From Oscillospiraceae bacterium (lineage in GTDB: Bacteria; Bacillota; Clostridia; Oscillospirales; Ruminococcaceae), in the NCBI GenBank assembly GCA_031285945.1, contig JAITVF010000218.1, positions 1 to 5,315 on the forward strand: a stretch of 5,315 nucleotides of DNA, in the 5' to 3' direction. Numbering within the stretch: position 1 is the stretch's first letter; each line of letters starts with the position of its first letter. This document shows, in pieces, positions 1 to 5,076 of this stretch. The notes beneath the pieces were generated by a model. That model was not told the origin of the DNA. It saw only the letters and a list, made by a program, of their open reading frames with translations, and ran no database searches. The translations under genes and the position numbers were made by a program.

Positions 1-887
1 ATCCGGTCTGAGGAGGCCGTCTTCCAGTCAATCGTCATGCCGGGATCGGCAACCTCCCAGTTTTTGAGCATATTATCGCGCAGGGTTGTCAGCAGCTTCT
101 CGGGGTCATTTTCTACCGCTATCAGAATCGTTGCCGAGGCGGGAATTACATTGTCCTTGTCGCCGCCCTCAATACTCACCAGACGGCCGCCCACCCGGCG
201 CAAAGCGTCGGCAAAGATACCGCAGAGAACAATCGCGTTGGCCCGCTCCAGGTTGATGGCAAGCCCCGAGTGCCCGCTGGTAAGGCCGTCGATCTCTATT
301 CGATAAATATTTCCCCGCGCGGGCTCCGACTCAAGCTCCCTCTCAACGCCCACATAGGTTCCGCCGGCACAGCTTACAAAATAGGTTCCCTCCGGCCCGC
401 CGTCCATGTTCAGCATACGGGTAGCCTTAAGGTCTGAGGCGTCCAGGGCGGAGGCGCCGATGAGGCCGATCTCCTCCTGCGATGTAAACACAAGCTCAAG
501 CCTTGGGTGGCGCAGGTCTCTGTCGTCCATAACTGCCAGCATATAGGCAATCGCTATCCCGTTATCGGCCCCCAGGGTAGTGCCGTCGGCCCGTATGACG
601 TCCCCCTCGCGGATTAGGCGGATCGGATCCTTCGCAAAATCGTGGGAGGAGCCCGCCACCGCTTCACCAACCATATCGAGGTGCCCCTGGAGCATAAAGG
701 TTTCGGCGTTTTCCATGCCGGGGCTGGAAGGCTTTACCACCACCACGTTGTTAAGGGCGTCCCGCCTGCAAAAGTATCCGTGCTCCTTCGCGAGGGCTTC
801 CACAAAATCCGCCGAGGCGGATTCGTTGCCCGAGGTTCTGGGAATCGCCGATAGTGCCTCAAAAAAATGCATGGGGGTTCGCTTCAT
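1..887 (-). CDS. pepD: PepD-like aminoacyl-histidine / cytosol non-specific dipeptidase (peptidase family M20C), N-terminal 295 residues, cut by left edge
   Basis: This is a cytosolic di-zinc dipeptidase that in its family hydrolyses Xaa-His and many other dipeptides, a late step of peptide use. Visible metal and catalytic motifs follow M20C order: GHLDMV (ligand H69, catalytic-site D71), TTLGADNG (bridging D108), SQEEIG (E138 as general base, E139 as ligand) and LNMD (D162). These are followed by the SCAGG block and the start of the lid domain with GHSG (H206), then GGDKDNVIP at about 241-249. Family members run to about 480 residues, so about 60% is present and the last metal-binding His lies outside. 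Start: ATG at 887 has AGGAGG at 896-901, 8 nt upstream. The ATG at 894 hits a stop after 11 codons. The acidic run usual after LNxD is shortened here to GGPEG, a small divergence. It follows the DUF362 gene by 53 bp with no terminator seen, so co-transcription is likely. A related M20 peptidase is the main alternative, but the order of motifs favours PepD. Confidence 0.9.
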   Translation of the reverse strand, partial: MKRTPMHFFEALSAIPRTSGNESASADFVEALAKEHGYFCRRDALNNVVVVKPSSPGMENAETFMLQGHLDMVGEAVAGSSHDFAKDPIRLIREGDVIRADGTTLGADNGIAIAYMLAVMDDRDLRHPRLELVFTSQEEIGLIGASALDASDLKATRMLNMDGGPEGTYFVSCAGGTYVGVERELESEPARGNIYRIEIDGLTSGHSGLAINLERANAIVLCGIFADALRRVGGRLVSIEGGDKDNVIPASATILIAVENDPEKLLTTLRDNMLKNWEVADPGMTIDWKTASSDR

Positions 888-940
888 CTGTCATTCCTCC
901 TGAGTTATTTTTGTCGATCGTCGCACCCTTGATTTTTATA

Positions 941-2077
941 CTACATGCGCAGCAGGCTAAATCGATGAATAACTATCGCGCCCGCCGGACACATTTCCTG
1001 ACAGCAATAGCAGCGGATGCACCTTGAGTAATCGATCGCGGCCTTTCCACCATCGAGGCCGATGGCCCCGGGGGCGCAGCTTTCGGCACATTTTAAGCAG
1101 CCAGTGCACATTTTGGCCCGGACCTTGGGGCGGGGGCCTAAAAACCGGCGCTCAAGCCGCCGTATCGGGCCTTTGAGCACCTTTGGCGCCTTGTCCGAAA
1201 AAGCCAGGGAGATCGACCCCGGCATCCTAAAGCCCTTGACGGGCGCGGGCTTTTCGCCCAGCCAAACAAGTTCGCCGGGATTTTCAGGACACAGCCCCGA
1301 CGCCATGGCACGGCGCAGCGTGTACACTTTGCGCGGGTCGATTCCTACAAACAGGCAGAGCCCAAGATCAAGCGCGTGTACATCCCGTGAGGCAAAGGTC
1401 ATCCCGGTTTTTCTCACCATTCCGGCCGAGGGGCCGTCGCCCTCCATCGACTCTACCGCGTCGGCTATAGTCAGACCCGGTTTAATCGCCGCGCAAAGAT
1501 CCAGAAGCATTCCGCCAAAGCTTTCTTTTTGCGGAAAGCGGTAGTGGAGCTCCGGCTTTCTGAGCCCCGGGACACAGCCGAAAAGATTTTTGCAGCCCGC
1601 CGAAAGAAGCATCTGGGCGTGGGTTTTCAGCTTGGGCAGGTTTATTATAAAGTCCGCCTCGCATACAGGCTCAATTATTTCGAAGGAGCGGCAGACCATT
1701 CCCCCGGGCAGCGAAACCTCCCTAAAGCCGGTGTCTCGGTTTAGTATGATTCCGGTTCTCCGGGCAACCTCCGCCATACCGGTGGCTTTATATACCGAGT
1801 CGAGAAGAGGCACGGTATAGGGCCCGCCGGGACTGTCGGCCAGGGTTATATCGGTGACGCCGTGTTTTTTCAGCACAAGGGCTACCGCCTCAACCACCAG
1901 CGGGTGGGTTGTGGTCGCCCGCTCGGGAAGACGCTTCATCAGCAGGTTCGGCTTCAAAAGAACCTTCATACCCGGCCGCAGCGAATCCCATACCTCCAAA
2001 AGGGCAAAATGCTCCTCAACCGCCCTTAGAAGCGCCTCAAGGTTATATTCGCTCACCGGTATTGCGCAAAGCCGCAT
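941..2077 (-). CDS. DUF362 domain protein with C-terminal 2x[4Fe-4S] ferredoxin-type domain
   Basis: The predicted protein has 378 residues and is cytosolic, with no signal peptide or membrane helix. The DUF362 body carries KPN (42-44), LADSPGG (79-85), KLKTH (149-153), GCKNLFG-x-VPG (161-171) and DAVESMEGDGPSAG (206-219), which are the family's conserved blocks. The C-terminus holds two CxxCxxCxxxCP-like motifs, with Cys 324, 327, 330, 334 and Cys 353, 356, 359, 363, which should bind two [4Fe-4S] clusters as in bacterial ferredoxins. The biochemical role of DUF362 is not settled. The clusters imply electron transfer or a redox role in an anaerobe. Start choice: an in-frame ATG at 2107 has no ribosome binding site, whereas the ATG at 2077 (MRLCAIPVSEY) has GGAAG about 7 nt upstream and fits the family N-terminus, so 2077 is preferred and 2107 is the alternative. 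It is the first gene of a likely two-gene unit with the pepD-like gene, and diverges from the membrane-protein gene at 2254. Confidence 0.9.
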   Translation of the reverse strand: MRLCAIPVSEYNLEALLRAVEEHFALLEVWDSLRPGMKVLLKPNLLMKRLPERATTTHPLVVEAVALVLKKHGVTDITLADSPGGPYTVPLLDSVYKATGMAEVARRTGIILNRDTGFREVSLPGGMVCRSFEIIEPVCEADFIINLPKLKTHAQMLLSAGCKNLFGCVPGLRKPELHYRFPQKESFGGMLLDLCAAIKPGLTIADAVESMEGDGPSAGMVRKTGMTFASRDVHALDLGLCLFVGIDPRKVYTLRRAMASGLCPENPGELVWLGEKPAPVKGFRMPGSISLAFSDKAPKVLKGPIRRLERRFLGPRPKVRAKMCTGCLKCAESCAPGAIGLDGGKAAIDYSRCIRCYCCQEMCPAGAIVIHRFSLLRM

Positions 2078-2102
2078 ATGCACTCTTCCCGTCACTCCCC
2101 TC

Positions 2103-2131
2103 TTCATGCGGCGCTAATTATATGCTATAAT
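2103..2131 (+). promoter_or_regulatory. Putative extended -10 promoter for the membrane-protein gene
   Basis: TGCTATAAT at 2123-2131 is a perfect extended -10. TTCATG at 2103-2108, 17 bp upstream of TATAAT, is a weak -35 (3 of 6 consensus bases). Transcription would start near 2138, giving a leader of about 115 nt before the ATG at 2254. The transcript would overlap the 5' end of the opposing minus-strand transcript. An alternative AT-rich -10 (TATAAA at 2206-2211) is closer to the gene but has no partner -35. Confidence 0.45.
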
Positions 2132-2156
2132 AGCCACAAAGGACGCGGCTATTATA
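2126..2156. repeat. Perfect 10-bp inverted repeat, 11-nt loop, overlapping the plus-strand -10 element
   Basis: TATAATAGCC at 2126-2135 is exactly complementary to GGCTATTATA at 2147-2156. It starts on the plus-strand -10 hexamer and covers the expected transcription start, the usual place for a repressor operator, or it could fold as an RNA hairpin at the 5' end of the transcript. No protein can be assigned to it. The dyad is seen directly, and its operator role is inference. Confidence 0.55.
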
Positions 2157-2186
2157 TTTTTATGGCCCGCCTTACGGCGATGGCCG

Positions 2187-2195
2187 ATTATAGCA
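2187..2195 (-). promoter_or_regulatory. Putative extended -10 promoter for the DUF362-pepD unit
   Basis: Read on the minus strand this is TGCTATAAT, a perfect extended -10 element (TGn plus TATAAT). Transcription would begin near 2180, leaving a leader of about 100 nt before the preferred start at 2077. No good -35 is visible 16-18 bp upstream, which extended -10 promoters can tolerate. A second TATAAT on the same strand at 2117-2122 lacks the TG and lies too close to the coding region to be preferred. Confidence 0.5.
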
Positions 2196-2253
2196 TGTAA
2201 ACACGATATAAATAGCCCTGAGAATATCAATATCGACTGGAAGGTGACAGACT

Positions 2254-2958
2254 ATGAAGCGCAGAGCTCACATGGCGGCCGCGGGCATTGCCGGCCTTGT
2301 CTGCGCGGTCCTTACGGCGGCGCTGTTTTTCCTGCTGACCCTGCCCGGGGAACGGCTTCCCGCCGACTGGCTGGCCCTTGGCTGGGCGCTCTTCGCGGAG
2401 CTTTTTTCCGCCGCCTCGGCTCTGACTCTTCTGGGCAGGGGCCAAGGCGCCCGCCGCCTGCTTCTTTTATCGCGGGGGCTTCCGGCCTTATCGGCTTACG
2501 CCCTCCTTGCGGCGGGGTTTGCGGCGGCAGCGGTACATTCTAGGCTACCCTTTCGAATAATTCTTGTAACGGAGCTTTTGGGCCTAGGGTGTATCGTAAC
2601 GGTTATATTTTTAATCCGCCTTCGGGCAACGCGCCTTCTTGAGGCGGACAGCGCCGCCGCCTACGCCGTTACTGCGGTGGGCGGGTTGGTGGGGCGGGCC
2701 GCGAGCTTATGTAAAGCCAACCGCGGCGCTCCCTTCGCGAAGGCGCTGGAAATTCTTTACGACGCCCTTCGCTGCGCCGACAACACCGTTATGGTTCCTT
2801 CCGACCGCGAAATTCACCGCGGGCTCTACGACCTCGAAACCGCCCTCACCTCCGGACGCGAGCCCGACGGGGAGGAGGTGCTGAACCTGATTACCCTGCT
2901 GCTCGAAAATGTGGCCCAAAGAAACTCCGAGGCCTCGCGGCTCAAAGTAAAACCGTGA
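2254..2958 (+). CDS. Hypothetical integral membrane protein with four predicted helices and a C-terminal soluble domain
   Basis: The product has 234 residues and I do not recognise its family with confidence. Four hydrophobic segments are visible at about 8-30, 39-60, 76-95 and 100-123. Arg-rich stretches sit at the N-terminus (KRR), after helix 2 (GRGQGARR) and after helix 4 (RLRATR), so by the positive-inside rule both ends are probably cytoplasmic. Residues 124-234 are soluble and helical. They include an acidic/amphipathic stretch (about 193-226) that weakly recalls the C-terminal tails of small clostridial membrane proteins of unknown function. The ATG at 2254 is supported by GGAAGGTGA at 2239-2247. 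It diverges from the DUF362 gene and converges on the metalloprotease gene, with stop codons 8 bp apart and no terminator seen. No catalytic motif is visible. Confidence is high that it is a real gene and low on function. Confidence 0.8.
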   Translation: MKRRAHMAAAGIAGLVCAVLTAALFFLLTLPGERLPADWLALGWALFAELFSAASALTLLGRGQGARRLLLLSRGLPALSAYALLAAGFAAAAVHSRLPFRIILVTELLGLGCIVTVIFLIRLRATRLLEADSAAAYAVTAVGGLVGRAASLCKANRGAPFAKALEILYDALRCADNTVMVPSDREIHRGLYDLETALTSGREPDGEEVLNLITLLLENVAQRNSEASRLKVKP

Positions 2959-2966
2959 CCGAAGGG

Positions 2967-4154
2967 CTATAGCGCGAAGTATTTGCCGCCGGGGAATATA
3001 AGAAACCGCTTCCCCTCCCCCGTCGTTACCTCCCATCCGCCGATATCGTTAACCCAGGCGCCAATATCGGGCGTAAGCTTCATAGAGCTTAACAGGCCGG
3101 CAAGCAGGTATCTCGGAGCGGGGCAGCCGCCGAACTGAAGGTAATCGCCCGAAACGGTCAGTCCCTTATATTCTCTCGACTCAAAAGCCAGGTACAGGCG
3201 GCGCATATTTCCGATAACCTCGCCCGGGTTACCGGCGTACAGCTTCAAAAGTTTTTCTATATATGCCGCCTTTTTGCCTAAGACCGTGTATTTACCCTCG
3301 CCGTCTGTAAGGCGGGAGGCAAAGCCCATACCCTCCCTGTGGCGCAAAAAGGCGTGGGCAAAAACCTCGGCGAAATCTTCCTCGTAGCGGGTGGAAGCAT
3401 ATGCGCTTATCCAGACAGTTTCGTCGTAATGCTCGGGGTACTCGCCAAAGGTGTAGGCGGCCTTCTCCCCGTTGAGCTTGCCCCACTCCCGCTCAAGAGC
3501 CGCCTCGCCGTGGAGCTCCATAAGCATATACTGAACGGCGTGCCCGAACTCGTGGAGGCAGTTAAGGGGACTTTCGCCCCCCAAGGAAGCGCCCCGGGAA
3601 TAGTCGGGCAGGTAGATTTCGATCACCGCGTTCTCAACGTCAAAAAAACCTGTCACGCCGAGCCCGAGGGCGGTCGCTCCCTTAGGCGAATATGTAAAGG
3701 AAAAGCTCAGCCGCTTGCCCGCCCTCTTTTGCCAGTACCCAGATACCTGGCGGACAAAGGCGGGGGTGACGCTTTCAAGCGCCAGGTCCAGCGCGTCGAG
3801 CGCGGCCGTTCCGACACAGCTTTCGCCGCTGCCGCCATTATCCCGTTTGATCGCGAGGCCGTACTTTTTCTCGAGCTCTTTGCTCCGCGCGTCAATCTGC
3901 GCTTCGGTCTCTCTCGGCTTTTCAAAGCTTATGCCGGGCGGGGCTTCATCCCCGGCGTCTCCGGGCTCCTCCGCCAAAGCCTTGCTTTCGGCCCGGGCTT
4001 CTATCTCCGCCCTTGCCTCTTCCTGCATGGCGGCCGCTTTTTCCGCGGCCTCCCGCGCGATTTGGTCCGGAGATTTATACTCTCCCAGCGCCCCCTCCGC
4101 CGGTCCCAGGGCAAGGATCAGCGCCAGGAGCAGGGCCGAAAGACTCCTGATCAT
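2967..4154 (-). CDS. Secreted zinc metalloprotease with a lethal-factor-like (M34/ATLF-type) active site
   Basis: The protein has 395 residues. Residues 1-24 are a signal peptide: an Arg near the N-terminus, a Leu/Ala-rich core at 5-16, and a likely cut after ALG at 22-24. There is no lipobox Cys, so the protein should be released or wall-associated. Residues about 28-63 are an Ala/Glu/Arg-rich helical stretch, possibly a coiled coil. The zincin core has LHEFGHAVQY (ligands H201 and H205, catalytic E202) and AYASTRYEEDFAEVF with Y252 and E259. These fit lethal factor's H686/E687/H690, Y728 and E735, including the identical Tyr-to-Glu spacing of 7 residues (known family residues; the alignment was made by eye). 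Residues 337-395 form a separate C-terminal module (VNDIGGW near 368-374). The substrate is unknown. Nothing toxin-like (protective-antigen-binding domain, toxin partner) is visible here, so a housekeeping or cell-envelope protease is as likely. Start: an upstream in-frame ATG at 4175 lacks a ribosome binding site; the one at 4154 has AAGGTGAG. Confidence 0.85.
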   Translation of the reverse strand: MIRSLSALLLALILALGPAEGALGEYKSPDQIAREAAEKAAAMQEEARAEIEARAESKALAEEPGDAGDEAPPGISFEKPRETEAQIDARSKELEKKYGLAIKRDNGGSGESCVGTAALDALDLALESVTPAFVRQVSGYWQKRAGKRLSFSFTYSPKGATALGLGVTGFFDVENAVIEIYLPDYSRGASLGGESPLNCLHEFGHAVQYMLMELHGEAALEREWGKLNGEKAAYTFGEYPEHYDETVWISAYASTRYEEDFAEVFAHAFLRHREGMGFASRLTDGEGKYTVLGKKAAYIEKLLKLYAGNPGEVIGNMRRLYLAFESREYKGLTVSGDYLQFGGCPAPRYLLAGLLSSMKLTPDIGAWVNDIGGWEVTTGEGKRFLIFPGGKYFAL

Positions 4155-4158
4155 TTTA

Positions 4159-4166
4159 CTCACCTT
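4159..4166 (-). promoter_or_regulatory. Ribosome binding site that decides the metalloprotease start
   Basis: On the minus strand AAGGTGAG lies 4 nt before the ATG at 4154 (6 nt counted from AAGGTG). The longer reading from the ATG at 4175 has no such sequence upstream and would put seven extra residues (MCEKVSK) before an otherwise standard signal peptide. Confidence 0.75.
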
Positions 4167-4224
4167 TTCACACATGAGTTATGCTCTTAATGCTACATAC
4201 TACTCCGCATTTAAAATACTTCTT

Positions 4225-4263
4225 TCTATTGCTTCCCCCGCCTCTGGCGGGGGAAGCAATAGA
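4225..4263. repeat. Perfect 18-bp inverted repeat with 3-nt loop in the metalloprotease leader
   Basis: Arms 4225-4242 and 4246-4263 pair without mismatch around a TCT loop, with a core of CCCCCGCC against GGCGGGGG. Neither strand has a T-tract after it, so it is not a normal rho-independent terminator. It lies between the proposed protease promoter (-10 at 4302) and the ribosome binding site, so it would be in the protease mRNA leader. Possible roles are an mRNA-stabilising stem, a factor-dependent attenuator, or one copy of a dispersed palindromic repeat. The window has only this copy. Confidence 0.8.
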
Positions 4264-4301
4264 GTAATATTATAAAAGCATTTTATTTGCGGATTAGTAT
4301 A

Positions 4302-4331
4302 AGTATACCACACCAGACGCCCCTCCGGCAA
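4302..4331 (-). promoter_or_regulatory. Putative promoter of the metalloprotease gene
   Basis: On the minus strand: TTGCCG (-35, 4326-4331), an 18-bp spacer, then TATACT (-10, 4302-4307) preceded by TGG, making an extended -10. A second TATACT follows directly at 4296-4301. Transcription would begin near 4295, about 140 nt before the start codon. The promoter lies just downstream of the terminator of the preceding gene, so the protease is probably transcribed on its own. Confidence 0.5.
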
Positions 4332-4339
4332 CATATGGC

Positions 4340-4371
4340 AAAAAACGGAACCCTGCCGAAAACAGGGTTCC
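4340..4371 (-). terminator. Rho-independent terminator of the UspA-like gene
   Basis: Read on the minus strand, GGAACCCTG (4371-4363) pairs perfectly with CAGGGTTCC (4355-4347) around a 7-nt loop and is followed by GTTTTTT. It lies about 33 bp after the stop codon at 4405-4407, the expected position and orientation for that gene. Confidence 0.9.
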
Positions 4372-4404
4372 CAAATGCCGCGTAAAGCGTTTGTTTTATG
4401 GCAA

Positions 4405-4800
4405 TCAGGCGCTCGCGCAGTGGGTTCGCGCCACCTCGATGATTTCGCCCGACTGGTCGACCACGTGGAACTGTTTATCCGGAAATTCCTTCCAGACGCT
4501 GTAAAGTATGCTCTTGTTTGAGCCCGGCATACCGGTTACGACATGGGCCACGTCCTCTTGGTCTATAGCCTCGCGCAGGACCTCCAGCTTATCGTCGCCG
4601 ATAACCACGCGCATCACGGCCCTGTTTTGCTTTGCCTGCATAAAAAGATAGTCCACCGCCTGAGGATTAAGCTCATACTCGCCGTCGAGAATTTCCAATA
4701 TGCAAAGCTCGGTATCCGTTTCGTCCGCCACTGTACGCGCCGCGTAGATAATGCGGTCGCAGCTGTACTGGTTGGTTACCAGTATAATCGTTTTCTCCAT
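4405..4800 (-). CDS. Small UspA/HUP-superfamily (universal-stress-protein-like) protein
   Basis: The product has 131 residues and is soluble, with no signal peptide. It opens with a beta strand and conserved start, KTIILVTNQYSCDRIIYAAR (3-22), resembling the Usp-like domain of KdpD and clostridial proteins with a VTxQxxCxRLI start. Alternating hydrophobic strands (ELCILEIL, AVMRVVIG, HVVTGM, QFHVVD) and helices give a Rossmann-like alpha/beta pattern. The GMPGSNKS segment (90-97) sits where Usp proteins carry the G-x2-G-x9-G-S nucleotide loop but does not match it, so ATP binding is doubtful. The start is set by AAGGAGG (4807-4813), 6 nt before the ATG at 4800. A longer frame from 4860 has no ribosome binding site. 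It has its own promoter region and terminator, so it is monocistronic. It diverges from the chorismate mutase gene. A family-level call only; the function is unknown. Confidence 0.65.
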   Translation of the reverse strand: MEKTIILVTNQYSCDRIIYAARTVADETDTELCILEILDGEYELNPQAVDYLFMQAKQNRAVMRVVIGDDKLEVLREAIDQEDVAHVVTGMPGSNKSILYSVWKEFPDKQFHVVDQSGEIIEVARTHCASA

Positions 4801-4806
4801 GATGTT

Positions 4807-4813
4807 CCTCCTT
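4807..4813 (-). promoter_or_regulatory. Ribosome binding site that decides the UspA-like gene start
   Basis: AAGGAGG on the minus strand, 6 nt before the ATG at 4800. It rules out the in-frame ATG at 4860, which would add 20 residues of polar sequence before the first beta strand. Confidence 0.85.
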
Positions 4814-4858
4814 GTGGACTGATGATCGAGAGGTTGCTTTGCGTGCGGATCGCCGGAC

Positions 4859-4880
4859 AAAAACCCGTCCCTGCGGGCTT
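4859..4880 (-). promoter_or_regulatory. Weak attenuator-like hairpin in the leader of the UspA-like gene
   Basis: On the minus strand AAGCCCG (4880-4874) pairs with CGGGTTT (4867-4861) around a 6-nt loop, with one G-U pair, followed by two more T. It lies between the proposed promoter and the ribosome binding site. It could be a premature terminator, but the stem is short and may be chance. Confidence 0.25.
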
Positions 4881-4895
4881 ACTGCCCATGATCTA

Positions 4896-4924
4896 ATTAT
4901 ATCTTGGATATATGAATAAACTGT
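4896..4924 (-). promoter_or_regulatory. Putative promoter of the UspA-like gene
   Basis: A perfect TATAAT lies at 4896-4901 on the minus strand. The hexamer 17 bp upstream (ACAGTT, 4919-4924) is a poor -35, but an A/T-rich stretch including nine T follows upstream and could act as an UP element. An alternative pair on the same strand is TTGTAA (4930-4935) with TATATC (4907-4912), spaced 17 bp. Either gives a leader of roughly 90-100 nt. Confidence 0.4.
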
Positions 4925-5060
4925 TATGTTTACAAAAAAAAATGGCAAAGAAACTTCCCTTAATCGTACATATTTTATCCCTGAATGGCACCCGGTTAAT
5001 ACTCCCGGGAAGGACAATCCCCCATGCCGCTGCAGTCCAGCTAAAATATAAAATCAAACC

Positions 5061-5066
5061 GGAGGT
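5061..5066 (+). promoter_or_regulatory. Ribosome binding site that decides the chorismate mutase start
   Basis: GGAGGT sits 10 nt before the ATG at 5077, slightly longer than usual spacing. It supports 5077 over the in-frame upstream ATGs at 4912 and 4942, neither of which has a comparable site. Confidence 0.65.
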
Positions 5067-5076
5067 AAAACGCCCT

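Larger units (their letters stand above)
2122..2196. repeat. Outer 10-bp inverted repeat (2122-2131 / 2187-2196) enclosing a GC-rich hairpin
   Basis: ATGCTATAAT at 2122-2131 is the exact reverse complement of ATTATAGCAT at 2187-2196. These arms are also the two opposing extended -10 elements. Inside, 2164-2171 pairs with 2176-2185 (four plus four GC-rich pairs, a TTAC loop and a 2-nt AT bulge). The left outer arm overlaps the left arm of the shorter dyad at 2126-2156, so in RNA the two pairings would exclude each other. No T-tract follows, so this is not a standard terminator. Confidence 0.5.

Noticed and set aside
37..903. Plus-strand open frames at 37-306, 580-903 and 642-854
   Set aside because: They lie antisense to the pepD-like gene, which has conserved M20C motifs throughout. 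Their products are Ser/Arg/Pro-rich and unlike proteins.
1062..1820. Open frames antisense or out of frame to the DUF362 gene (1062-1544, 1482-1664, 1529-1744, 1590-1820)
   Set aside because: The DUF362 frame accounts for the whole stretch with family motifs and two ferredoxin-type Cys clusters.
2991..3018. Possible terminator for the membrane-protein gene (GGGGAA ... TTCCCC)
   Set aside because: Six-bp stem with a long loop, no T-tract, and inside the convergent protease coding region.
2639..3036. Open frames within or antisense to the membrane-protein gene (2639-2884 plus, 2707-3036 minus)
   Set aside because: Shadows. The 2254 frame has clear hydrophobic periodicity and a ribosome binding site.
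3339..4190. 283-codon plus-strand open frame across the metalloprotease gene
   Set aside because: Antisense shadow of a GC-rich gene: the opposite strand has a signal peptide, zincin motifs and a ribosome binding site, while this frame has an Arg/Gly/Leu-rich product with no recognisable motif and no ribosome binding site.
4985..5040. Possible riboswitch or T-box leader before chorismate mutase
   Set aside because: Only short stems (such as CCCGG/CCGGG near 4991-5009) are visible. No T-box AGGGTGGNACC-like sequence or other known riboswitch core could be recognised.
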